Assembly: GCA_900548635.1 (NCBI GenBank)
Contig: URLP01000023.1
Coordinates: forward strand, 1 to 17,889
Source of the DNA: an uncultured Megasphaera sp.
Lineage (GTDB): Bacteria > Bacillota > Negativicutes > Veillonellales > Megasphaeraceae
Direction of reading: 5' to 3'
DNA length: 17,889 nt
This document shows positions 8,671 to 14,582 of this stretch, piece after piece. The position numbers and the translations under genes are program-made. The notes below the pieces were generated by a model. The model was not told the origin of the DNA and did no database searches. It saw nothing but the letters and a program-made list of their open reading frames with translations. Each line of letters opens with the position of its first letter. Within the stretch, counting starts at the first letter, position 1.

Positions 8671-9554
8671 TCGATATTCTGCACCTGTTCGCGTATCTTT
8701 TCAATTTCATTCTTCAGCTGCAAAACCGCTTCTGTGACCGTCAGGTCGTTCGCTTTGGAGCCCATGGTATTCGCTTCGCGGTTCATTTCCTGGATGAGGA
8801 AATCGAGTTTGCGCCCAACTTCGCCATCGCTTGAAAGCATGCTGTGGAGCTGATTCAAATGACTGCGGAAGCGGACAACTTCTTCCGTGAAATCAACCTT
8901 ATCCGAATAGACGGCGACTTCCTCGAGAAGCCGGTCCTCATCGGGCACAGCCGCATCTACCTTGTCCATAAGGGACCGGATTTTCTTTTCCAGCCGTTCC
9001 TGGTAAGATTGGACGATGATTTTCTTACGGCCGACAATCGTCTCGACGAGGCCTGCCATCTTGTCTGCACGAGCCAGCAAATCGCGGCTGATGTTAGCCC
9101 CTTCCCGTTCGCGCATGGCGACCATGTTGTCGAGTGCCATCTGTAAAGCTGCTTCAAAAGGCGGCCAGCTGGCATCGGCATCGATAGCCGGCGGCGTCTG
9201 GACGAACCAGTCTTTCGTCAGCGCCGTGACGTCGCCAAGGGTCACAGTCTTGCCGCCAAAGAAGCGGTCATTCACGGCTTGAAGCGCGTCCCGCGCAGCG
9301 CCAAGGGCTGCATTGTCGACGCGGACCTCCGGCGCCGCCGGATCTAAATCCTGTACAGTCACGAAAACGTCAACTTTGCCGCGCTTAAGCACGGACTTGA
9401 TACCGCTGCGCAGGCGGTCTTCCAATGCCAGATAAGCATGCGGCATGCGTATATTCAATTCCAAAAAACGTTGGTTCACAGCGCGCATCTCCAACGTAAC
9501 AGAAAGCTTCCCGTCATTGCCGGTGCCGCTGCCGAACCCAGTCATGCTTCGCAA
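8667..9554 (-). CDS. yicC: YicC/YloC family endoribonuclease
   Basis: A 295-residue member of the YicC/YloC family. E. coli YicC has been linked to RNA (RyhB) turnover and shown to have endoribonuclease activity. The hallmark N-terminus (R)SMTGFG is present, as is the C-terminal DUF1732 part with VVRFRSHL, KLDFLIQEMNREANTMGSKA and a final amphipathic helix. The start is a TTG at 9554: the AAGGGGG ribosome site is 8 bases from it but 17 bases from the ATG at 9545, and relatives begin M(I)RSMTGFG. First gene of the remA-gmk-rpoZ-coaBC operon, with a good promoter upstream and the prophage beyond. Confidence 0.95.
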   Translation of the reverse strand: MRSMTGFGSGTGNDGKLSVTLEMRAVNQRFLELNIRMPHAYLALEDRLRSGIKSVLKRGKVDVFVTVQDLDPAAPEVRVDNAALGAARDALQAVNDRFFGGKTVTLGDVTALTKDWFVQTPPAIDADASWPPFEAALQMALDNMVAMREREGANISRDLLARADKMAGLVETIVGRKKIIVQSYQERLEKKIRSLMDKVDAAVPDEDRLLEEVAVYSDKVDFTEEVVRFRSHLNQLHSMLSSDGEVGRKLDFLIQEMNREANTMGSKANDLTVTEAVLQLKNEIEKIREQVQNIE

Positions 9555-9600
9555 AGTTCGAACCCCCTTACGAATTTGATTTGTTTTACTTCAATGCTTT

Positions 9601-9630
9601 ATTATACTGTGATTTGCGCCTGTTTTGCAA
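9601..9630 (-). promoter_or_regulatory. Sigma-A promoter of the yicC-coaBC operon
   Basis: TTGCAA (-35, 9625-9630) and a perfect TATAAT (-10, 9601-9606) are 18 bases apart, about 47 bases upstream of the TTG start of yicC. It survives next to the prophage, so the insertion has not cut the operon from its promoter. Confidence 0.8.
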
Positions 9631-9718
9631 CCATTTCACGTAAATTTAGAAAAAATAGCTAGTTTTGGCATTTCTAGTATAAAATGATTCACTTATTTTT
9701 ACGTAGTTTCATTTCTTT

Positions 9719-9739
9719 TTTTTGACGAATTTTTGACGA
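9719..9739. repeat. Tandem TTTTTGACGA repeat at the prophage edge
   Basis: Two exact 10-base copies (9719-9728 and 9730-9739) have an 11-base period, about one helical turn. They lie in the gene-free stretch 9607-9757, between the host promoter and the first phage hairpin. Tandem short repeats like this often serve as arm-type binding sites for tyrosine integrases, so an attachment-site role is possible. No integrase gene or second att copy is in the window to confirm it. Confidence 0.45.
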
Positions 9740-9757
9740 CAGGCTGATGTGATACAG

Positions 9758-9796
9758 AAAAGCGGCGTCCACTCACAATGGAAGGGGCGTCGCTTT
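9758..9796 (-). terminator. Hairpin closing the prophage-edge cassette
   Basis: AAAGCGGCGTCC (9759-9770) pairs with GGGGCGTCGCTTT (9784-9796) with two G-T wobbles. On the minus strand it is followed by TTTTCTGT, a modest T tract; on the plus strand by a longer T-rich run. It would stop transcription from the small cassette before it reaches yicC. Confidence 0.6.
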
Positions 9797-9834
9797 CTTA
9801 TTTTTCTTTTTCGTTTTAGATGTAACTAAAAATA

Positions 9835-10038
9835 TTACTTTTGTGGCTCCGGCCCGAAAAGCCGTTCCATCCCTGCGTGCGTTACAAGCCAAGTCCCAGC
9901 CGATTTTCTGGCTTCTGCATCTGTAAATCTAGGCGGGGCCTTTTTATATCCCGTGCAGGCTTGCCTAACAGTAATGGGGGCCAGTCCCCAGCGTTCAGCC
10001 GCTTCTTTCGCGGTCATAATGTCATCTAATGCGTTCAT
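9835..10038 (-). CDS. Small helix-turn-helix (excisionase/MerR-like) protein
   Basis: A 67-residue soluble protein. Residues about 9-27 (TAKEAAERWGLAPITVRQA) form a clear winged-helix/HTH reading head like those in MerR and excisionase-type proteins. A C-terminal SAGTWLVTHAGMERLFG is typical of short phage or plasmid HTH proteins in Firmicutes. The ATG at 10038 has a GAGGTGA ribosome site that overlaps the stop of the preceding small membrane gene, so the two are probably co-translated. It could be an excisionase, a regulator of the cassette or an antitoxin-like partner; the sequence alone does not decide. It is the last gene before the host. Confidence 0.8.
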   Translation of the reverse strand: MNALDDIMTAKEAAERWGLAPITVRQACTGYKKAPPRFTDAEARKSAGTWLVTHAGMERLFGPEPQK

Positions 10039-10042
10039 CGTA

Positions 10043-10189
10043 TCACCTCTTTTTTATGATCATACAAATCAAGGCTACCGTGATAATTATGGATGCTGCT
10101 ATTGACAAGGCATCCTGTGAAAAGTAAACCCGAATCCAACTCAATACTGCTAAAATGGCAATCAGTGCTTGTAGAATTTTTTTGTCCAT
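10043..10189 (-). CDS. Small two-span membrane peptide
   Basis: A 48-residue peptide from the ATG at 10189. Two hydrophobic stretches (about 5-19 and 25-44) are separated by a short YFSQD loop, and it ends KKR, so the C-terminus should face the cytoplasm. The frame stays open to a GTG at 10231, but those 14 extra codons lie within the RNA hairpin at 10211-10234 and are unlikely to be coding. No convincing ribosome site precedes 10189, so translation may be weak, coupled or structured. It lies between the 31-residue peptide and the HTH gene (4-base gap to the latter). No family recognised. Confidence 0.5.
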   Translation of the reverse strand: MDKKILQALIAILAVLSWIRVYFSQDALSIAASIIITVALICMIIKKR

Positions 10190-10210
10190 TGTGCTATGAT
10201 AGGTATGTAA

Positions 10211-10234
10211 GGAGTAGAGCTTTCGCTCCACTCC
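10211..10234 (-). other. GNRA-tetraloop RNA hairpin between two small membrane genes
   Basis: In minus-strand RNA, GGAGUGGAGC pairs with GCUCUACUCC over 10 pairs (one G-U) around a GAAA loop, a classic very stable GNRA tetraloop. No T tract follows, so it is not a standard terminator. It begins 8 bases after the stop of the 31-residue gene and may stabilise or process the transcript, or block the ribosome at the next gene. Confidence 0.7.
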
Positions 10235-10241
10235 CCAGTGG

Positions 10242-10337
10242 TTATTTGCCCTTTACGATTTGGTATATTGTAGCGAATCCTACCAAGATAGTAACTACAT
10301 TTGCCAAGTCCTGAAGGGCATTTTCTATACCTGTCAT
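10242..10337 (-). CDS. 31-residue single-span membrane peptide
   Basis: A very short but well-signalled gene. The ATG at 10337 has a near-perfect ribosome site (AGGAGGTGA, 10343-10351), and a perfect consensus promoter lies just upstream. The peptide begins MTGIENALQDLANVV. It has one hydrophobic helix (about 13-28, VVTILVGFATIYQIV) and a basic tail KGK, so it has the architecture of small membrane-acting peptides such as type I toxins and prophage holin-like toxins. I do not see an exact match to a named family such as Fst, TxpA or BsrG. The next item downstream is the GNRA hairpin. Confident that it is translated; the function is inference. Confidence 0.7.
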   Translation of the reverse strand: MTGIENALQDLANVVTILVGFATIYQIVKGK

Positions 10338-10357
10338 ATCTCTCACCTCCTGAATAT

Positions 10358-10386
10358 ATTATACATCTTTTTCGCTGTATTGTCAA
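10358..10386 (-). promoter_or_regulatory. Perfect consensus sigma-A promoter of the prophage-edge cassette
   Basis: TTGACA (10381-10386) and TATAAT (10358-10363) are exactly 17 bases apart, a full match to consensus. A 6-base inverted pair TCAATC/GATTGA overlaps the -35 and could be an operator. It drives the 31-residue peptide and lies after the late-operon terminator, so the cassette is an independent unit that should be active in the lysogen. Confidence 0.92.
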
Positions 10387-10413
10387 TCGTTTTCGACTGA
10401 TTGAAATAAAAAA

Positions 10414-10451
10414 TATGCCAGCAACTCTAGTATTTTCCTAGTGTTGCTGGC
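10414..10451 (-). terminator. Terminator of the phage lysis/late operon
   Basis: On the minus strand, GCCAGCAAC...CTAG pairs with CTAG...GTTGCTGGC (one mismatch), followed by TATTTTTTATTTC. It lies 16 bases past the last late gene and cleanly separates it from the edge cassette. Confidence 0.93.
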
Positions 10452-10466
10452 TTTTTCATTTAGACT

Positions 10467-10757
10467 CTATGCGGTTTTCTGTTCGTTACTCGTGCTCTTG
10501 CTCATCACAAATTTAATGGCCCAAATAGTCCCGTTAATAAGCAAAGGTAACACGAATTTATCACGAATCGCATTCCAGCCAGTTTCGGACGCGGCCTGCG
10601 CCTGTACTTGCTGTACAAATTTATCCGCTACCGCTTCAATCGCTTCCATGCCTTCTCCGGCTAAGCTGGCTACCATCTGATTTTTTGCCGCATCCACGAC
10701 ATCATTAACGTCTAAAGCAGAAACAAAACCATCACGTACTTCTGTCCATTTACTCAT
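10467..10757 (-). CDS. Small phage protein with C-terminal hydrophobic segment, end of lysis module
   Basis: A 96-residue protein. The start is set at the ATG at 10757, because the GGAGGT ribosome site (10765-10770) lies 7 bases before it; an in-frame ATG at 10772 overlaps that site. Residues 1-70 are mostly helical and Ala-rich (DVVDAAKNQMVASLAGEGMEA). About 71-86 (FVLPLLINGTIWAIKFVM) is a probable single membrane segment with a polar tail. It directly follows the amidase and is the last gene before a strong terminator, so a part in lysis (second holin, spanin-like or accessory) is possible. No family recognised. Confidence 0.75.
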   Translation of the reverse strand: MSKWTEVRDGFVSALDVNDVVDAAKNQMVASLAGEGMEAIEAVADKFVQQVQAQAASETGWNAIRDKFVLPLLINGTIWAIKFVMSKSTSNEQKTA

Positions 10758-10790
10758 AGGTCTTACCTCCATAAATACAATATAATAGTT

Positions 10791-11375
10791 TTAATTATTA
10801 GATTGTTCGTAATCTGTTACGCCCCTAGCAATAGCCCGTGCAATGTCGTCCCAATGCTCTACTAACAACAACATATCGTCATCATTGTCGATAAAAGCCG
10901 TTTCGACTAAGACGGCAGGCATATCTGTATACCGTAGTACCAGCAACTCCGGCATTTCTTTTACGCCTCTATCGACAGTATCGATGCCGTCAATAAGTTG
11001 CGATTGGATGCACTGCGCTAAATTGCCACCGTTACTCATCCTGCTATAGCATTCCGTTTCTGTGCCGCGAGCCGTGCCCGAAGCGGCATTACAGTGGATA
11101 CTGATAAAAATATCAGCCCCCCAATCATTGGCAGTTTCAGTAACCGTCGTGCCCTGACGATCATCGTAGTCGCTGCGTCCTGCCGGCGTAGGTGCTAAAT
11201 TGTCGCTTTGCATTAAATAGCATTCACAGCCAGCCACTTCAAGATATTTTTGCACAGCAGTACCGATTTTCAGTGCTACATCACATTCGCGTAAATCTAC
11301 ATTTCCATTCGTGTCATAATGCACCGCACCACTATCATACTTAATATCATGGCCGGGATTGATAAATACCTTCAT
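10791..11375 (-). CDS. N-acetylmuramoyl-L-alanine amidase (phage endolysin)
   Basis: Cuts the amide bond between the glycan and the stem peptide of peptidoglycan at the end of the lytic cycle. The 194 residues are a single Amidase_3 domain: zinc ligands His9 (INPGHD), Glu30 (LRECDVA) and His94 (SIHCNA), and catalytic Glu159 (LVETAF). It has no signal peptide and no cell-wall-binding domain, so export depends on the holin, whose stop codon overlaps this ATG (4 bases). Ribosome site AAAGGA, 10 bases away. Confidence 0.95.
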   Translation of the reverse strand: MKVFINPGHDIKYDSGAVHYDTNGNVDLRECDVALKIGTAVQKYLEVAGCECYLMQSDNLAPTPAGRSDYDDRQGTTVTETANDWGADIFISIHCNAASGTARGTETECYSRMSNGGNLAQCIQSQLIDGIDTVDRGVKEMPELLVLRYTDMPAVLVETAFIDNDDDMLLLVEHWDDIARAIARGVTDYEQSNN

Positions 11376-11821
11376 TTCTGTACCGTCCTTTCATTTTTAT
11401 CTGTTAATTGCTCTAAGGTTGCTCTTAATTTCCCCGGGATGGGTAATCCCGCTTTCGCTGCATTTTCCACGATTGACAGCCCTTCATTACCTAAGAAGAA
11501 CCATACCACCAATGATTGTACAGCCGGCTGGCCCGTGGCACGGTCCAGCTCGTGAGCTAGTGCTACTAGTAGCAGAATGACGATTTTTTTGCAGATTCCC
11601 TTAAAGCCTTTTTGACTATTCAATGCCAAATTAGGGTTAATATAGGCTGCCAAGATTCCCGTCACGTAGTCGATGGCCATGGCTACCAGCAACGCTTCAA
11701 TTACGTCATTCCAGCCGATGAGATACGAAAACGCCGTACCAACACATGACACTATGGCTCCCCATCCCATAGTGCCCCCGCCGGGGACCATCTCGCGAAA
11801 AAAAGTTATGATTGATTCCAA
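11372..11821 (-). CDS. Phage holin (toxin secretion/phage lysis holin, holin_4 type)
   Basis: Small membrane protein of 149 residues that forms holes in the inner membrane to release the endolysin. Hydrophobic segments lie at about 18-36, 40-62 and 77-92, and there is a conserved NEGLSIVENAAKAGLPIPGKL tail with an upstream DYVTGILAA, all typical of the holin_4_1 (TcdE/phage holin) family. The start is a TTG at 11821, immediately adjacent to the previous stop and set by a GGGGG ribosome site 7 bases upstream. Its stop overlaps the amidase start, giving the usual holin-endolysin pair. Confidence 0.93.
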   Translation of the reverse strand: MESIITFFREMVPGGGTMGWGAIVSCVGTAFSYLIGWNDVIEALLVAMAIDYVTGILAAYINPNLALNSQKGFKGICKKIVILLLVALAHELDRATGQPAVQSLVVWFFLGNEGLSIVENAAKAGLPIPGKLRATLEQLTDKNERTVQK

Positions 11822-11983
11822 TTACGTGCCCCCGTTCTGCGTGGTTGTCTCAGTTGTTGTAGTCTGCTTGTCAGCGGCTTCGGCGGCGGCCATAACGTCC
11901 AGGATAGCATTATGAGGACACTCCGCCCAAGGGCAGCGCCCATCATCACTCAAAATGTTTCCGCAGAATTCGCAAAATTCCAT
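11822..11983 (-). CDS. 53-residue zinc-ribbon peptide
   Basis: A short phage gene. The N-terminal half is Cys-rich (Cys4, Cys7, Cys17, Cys22 plus His24: CEFCGN, then CPWAECPHN), a zinc-ribbon knuckle. The C-terminal half is Ala-rich and ends in a low-complexity Thr tract. The ATG at 11983 has an AAAGGGGGG ribosome site 7 bases away. It sits between a tail accessory gene and the holin, with tight spacing on both sides (15 bases; adjacent), so it is part of the late operon. Function unknown; a small zinc peptide here could be structural or regulatory. Confidence 0.75.
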   Translation of the reverse strand: MEFCEFCGNILSDDGRCPWAECPHNAILDVMAAAEAADKQTTTTETTTQNGGT

Positions 11984-11998
11984 GATTTATCCCCCCTT

Positions 11999-12442
11999 TT
12001 ATGCGTTTTTAATTTCAGCCGCCATATTGGCAAGTGTGTTTTTATACTGGCTGTCAATTTTCGAGGTATCAGCACCCAGCATAGCCGCTTTGACGCGGGC
12101 TACGACCATAGCGTCGAGCCGTTCATTGTATTTCGCTTTGATGGCGCTGATTGTTGCCGTTTTCTTTTCGGTCTCCGTGGGTTCAGGCGGAATATAATCA
12201 ATCGGTGCTCCGTCAGATCCGCGTACTTTCCCGTTCATGTATTCATTGAAATAATCCGCGGTGATGATTTCAGCAACAGCAACATCTTCTGATATTTCTT
12301 TGACTTTATTCAGAAGCTCAGTTATTTTGTCAGCATTTTTACTGCTATTAGGGTTGAAATCACAAATCAAACTGCACACGCGTCTACCCGCTGAGTCAAA
12401 CCCAGCGGCATAGTAATCAACATTAGTTGTGGTACTTGCCAT
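11999..12442 (-). CDS. Phage hypothetical protein, probably tail-fibre accessory
   Basis: A 147-residue soluble protein, without membrane span. It begins MASTTTNVDYYAAGFDSAG, then a helical stretch (NADKITELLNKVKEISEDVAVAEIITADYF), a Pro-rich linker (about 82-92, PPEPTETEK) and an Ala/Lys-rich helical C-terminus (ERLDAMVVARVKAAM) that resembles phage proteins found just after tail fibres. Ribosome site AAGGAG, 9 bases before the ATG. Placed between the fibre genes and the lysis genes, so a fibre assembly or tip role is likely, but no family is certain. Confidence 0.75.
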   Translation of the reverse strand: MASTTTNVDYYAAGFDSAGRRVCSLICDFNPNSSKNADKITELLNKVKEISEDVAVAEIITADYFNEYMNGKVRGSDGAPIDYIPPEPTETEKKTATISAIKAKYNERLDAMVVARVKAAMLGADTSKIDSQYKNTLANMAAEIKNA

Positions 12443-12578
12443 TATGCATCGCTCCTTATAATCTAAAAAATAAAAAGGTTGTGGTGAAAATGAAAAATCC
12501 TAATGGTTATGATTGCATTCGTTTGATGTAATGCGCCGTCAACATGATATGTCATTGTTTTTTGTAGAGGATAACATA

Positions 12579-12653
12579 TTAAATCGCTTTGCCGATTATG
12601 ACGTAATGAACGCCGACGGTTCTGCTTGTTGATGCTAAAGTACGTCTAATAGC
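12579..12653 (-). pseudogene. Possible fossil of a tail-fibre C-terminus
   Basis: Just past the stop of the tail-fibre gene, in another frame, 24 codons read ...RTLASTSRTVGVHYVIIGKAI followed by a stop. This looks like the end of a gp53-type fibre C-terminal domain, whose last strand often ends IAIGY or similar; the intact neighbour ends VTVLAIGY. It could be what is left of an earlier fibre tip replaced by recombination. It is short, so chance is not excluded. The rest of the 12,443-12,645 gap shows no convincing gene or terminator. Confidence 0.3.
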
Positions 12654-13176
12654 CTATTGCTAAAACAGTCACAGCACTATCTAAGCCTCCGGACCAATAG
12701 TTTATGATTTGCACACTATTTATAGTTACAGCATTTACTTTCGCCCCTTCTGTCTGATTTGCCATAGCACTACTATTTGATAACCGTCCATATGTGTCAC
12801 TCAGTAGCGCAGTAATGCACTTAGTAGGGAAGGCTATTGGTAGCATAACATATGCGCCTTCGTCATTACCCAGTTTTTTATTTTCAGTTGCCCACTGTAT
12901 AATTAGGCCGCCGACCAGGCTACCGAAACATACATATCCATTTTGGCCCAGGCTATACTTGACCCCGGTCGCTTCTAAAACTTTTTTTATCATCGTAGCA
13001 AGCAGGCTATCCGATGTCAGTGTATTGACGAGTCCGGAGAGCGCCGTGCTTGAAAGTGTATTGACGAGTCCCTGACTCCAGTCCGTAATTTGTGCGGATT
13101 CGGTTTCCGGATGAATGGTATCATACGATTGTGTCGTTTTATTCCAGTGATGCAAGATTCCTTTTAAAATGCTCAT
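12646..13176 (-). CDS. Phage tail fibre with gp53-like C-terminal domain
   Basis: A 176-residue protein. The N-terminus (MSILKGILHHWNKTTQSYDTIHPETES) is a short attachment type different from the other two fibres here. It is followed by two 12-residue repeats starting GLVNTL and then a receptor-binding-like C-terminal domain: GYVCFGSLVGGLIIQWATE, YVMLPIAFPTKCITALLSDTYGR, ending VTVLAIGY. This is the tail-fibre gp53-like C-terminal fold used as an adhesin tip. AGGAGG ribosome site before the ATG. It likely determines host binding. Confidence 0.85.
   Translation of the reverse strand: MSILKGILHHWNKTTQSYDTIHPETESAQITDWSQGLVNTLSSTALSGLVNTLTSDSLLATMIKKVLEATGVKYSLGQNGYVCFGSLVGGLIIQWATENKKLGNDEGAYVMLPIAFPTKCITALLSDTYGRLSNSSAMANQTEGAKVNAVTINSVQIINYWSGGLDSAVTVLAIGY
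13019..13071. repeat. 17-base direct repeat inside the tail-fibre gene
   Basis: AGTGTATTGACGAGTCC occurs exactly at 13019-13035 and 13055-13071, a 36-base period equal to 12 codons. It encodes the GLVNTL repeats of the fibre shaft, so unit gain or loss would change shaft length without breaking the frame. Confidence 0.9.
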
Positions 13177-13197
13177 GTTGTTATCCTCCTATTCGCT

Positions 13198-13488
13198 CTA
13201 TTCGCTTACTTCAAGCCAGATTGTGTTCTTGTCGGTCGGCTCCGTTCCGCCGATGTATAAATCTTCAGTCGGCACTTCTATCCATGTGCTGGACCCGGCA
13301 GACGGTTCCACGCTGATTGTGATGCCGTTATTAATCGCATCGTATACGCCGCCGCTGGTGACGGGGTTCGTACTGCCGGATGTCGGCTTGCTGTCGAATG
13401 TCAATTTATCCTGTTTTGCCGCAATCAATGTCTTAATTTTACTGACTGCATATTTCAGCCCGGCCGCATCTAAAAATTTAGTAGCCAT
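13198..13488 (-). CDS. Short tail-fibre protein
   Basis: A 96-residue protein with start set at the ATG at 13488. An upstream in-frame GTG (13497) overlaps the likely ribosome site GGCGGTGA, and the resulting N-terminus MATKFLDAAGLKYAVSK matches that of the next fibre (MATKFLDLEGLKYFKNK). That N-terminal module probably docks to the baseplate. A Gly/Ser/Pro middle (FDSKPTSGSTNPVTSGGVYDAINN) and an acidic end complete it. It lies 12 bases after the longer fibre gene. Confidence 0.8.
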   Translation of the reverse strand: MATKFLDAAGLKYAVSKIKTLIAAKQDKLTFDSKPTSGSTNPVTSGGVYDAINNGITISVEPSAGSSTWIEVPTEDLYIGGTEPTDKNTIWLEVSE

Positions 13489-13500
13489 TACGCTCACCGC

Positions 13501-14253
13501 CTAAGCAAAGCACGTATCAATTTCAGTCTGGCTCAGTGCCGAGTAGGTGACGACCTTGGCAGCATTATAGGGCGTGTATCCGAGGGCTGCTGTGACATTA
13601 GCTGACGTCAGCGAGACGACGCCGGACGACACAGTGATGTTGCTTCCAATTTTCACCCCCCCTAAAGTGCTGGATGTAGCAGCGGGAAGCGTGTAGTTGT
13701 AGAACCCGGCCAGCTTATTTTTTTCAGCTGTCGTATAGTCGTTTGTGCTGAGTCCTTTGCCGCTTACGACTTTGACGTAGGTCGTCGTAATGGTGTTGCC
13801 GTCGCCATCCCGGACGGCTTTGTCCGCGGTGCTGACAGCATCGTTGAGCAGGACATAGGCGGTTCCAGTCCATCTGTATACGTCCTTATCCGTACCACCG
13901 ATATCCAGATATAATGTGTTTTCTGCTCCGGTGATTTCTGTTGTGTGAGCTGCTTCTTTGTAAAATTTTCCGCCGCTGTAATAGCCTTCAACCGCCTGTC
14001 CAATGTCACCTGGTATATACTGCGTCGGGATTTTGCCGTCAGATCCGAGCGGGGCAACGCCGTTTGCCGTACCGATGAGTGCTGTAGCGATACGTGCTGT
14101 GCTATCCGTTGCATGGATTGTGATATTGGTAGAGCCATCGAAAGCTACGCCGTTGATGGTAATGCCCTGGGGTACATATTTCTCATCGTTCGCCGCATCC
14201 ATTTTATTTTTAAAATATTTCAAGCCCTCGAGATCTAAGAATTTCGTTGCCAT
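13501..14253 (-). CDS. Tail-fibre protein
   Basis: A 250-residue protein. The N-terminal dock MATKFLDLEGLKY is shared with the following short fibre. The mid-section has a common phage fibre motif NGVAPLGSDGKIPTQYIPG (about 64-82). A later part has an ALGYTPYNAAK fibre repeat (about 223-233), characteristic of beta-rich trimeric shafts. AGGAGG ribosome site before the ATG. It is probably a structural fibre of the host-attachment apparatus. Confidence 0.87.
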   Translation of the reverse strand: MATKFLDLEGLKYFKNKMDAANDEKYVPQGITINGVAFDGSTNITIHATDSTARIATALIGTANGVAPLGSDGKIPTQYIPGDIGQAVEGYYSGGKFYKEAAHTTEITGAENTLYLDIGGTDKDVYRWTGTAYVLLNDAVSTADKAVRDGDGNTITTTYVKVVSGKGLSTNDYTTAEKNKLAGFYNYTLPAATSSTLGGVKIGSNITVSSGVVSLTSANVTAALGYTPYNAAKVVTYSALSQTEIDTCFA

Positions 14254-14262
14254 AGTTTCCTC

Positions 14263-14571
14263 CTAAAAAATCGCATCAATATCCATGTTCAGTATCGTAT
14301 CTGCCAGTGCATCCTTTCCCGCCGGTCCCTGTGGGCCGACTGGCCCCTGTGGCCCAGTATCTCCCTTCGGGCCTTTTATATCCACCGGGGCTGGATTATC
14401 CCGGCCGCTGTCATTGGTCCAAGATAATATGCCGTCATCCGTGATGTGTGGCGTATAGACAGCCCCTTTAGTCCCGGCCATGCCTATGCCTACGGTTAGG
14501 TTATTCCCAGCGCTCAGACGGGCAGACAGTGCAGGTGACCGTGCTGTAAGCACAGCCTGTAGTTTATCCAT
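14263..14571 (-). CDS. Collagen-like short phage fibre protein
   Basis: A 102-residue protein. The ATG at 14571 is chosen over an in-frame ATG at 14673, because a GGAGG ribosome site lies 7 bases before it and the longer form overlaps the previous gene. Residues 67-87 carry seven Gly-X-Y triplets (GPKGDTGPQGPVGPQGPAG), a collagen-like segment that can form a triple helix. A preceding block (GILSWTNDSGRDNPAPVDIK) is commonly attached to such repeats in Firmicutes phages. Role: a trimeric spacer or fibre stalk next to the baseplate. Confidence 0.88.
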   Translation of the reverse strand: MDKLQAVLTARSPALSARLSAGNNLTVGIGMAGTKGAVYTPHITDDGILSWTNDSGRDNPAPVDIKGPKGDTGPQGPVGPQGPAGKDALADTILNMDIDAIF

Positions 14572-14582
14572 GATGCCACCTC

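Noticed and set aside
10162..10386. 74-codon minus-strand frame covering the small-gene region
   Set aside because: It begins at the -35 of the promoter and runs out of frame through the well-signalled 31-codon gene, so it is spurious.
12478..12634. Short plus-strand frames (13 and 34 codons) between the two tail-accessory genes
   Set aside because: No ribosome site at the right distance for the longer one, no hydrophobic or domain features, and they oppose the late operon.
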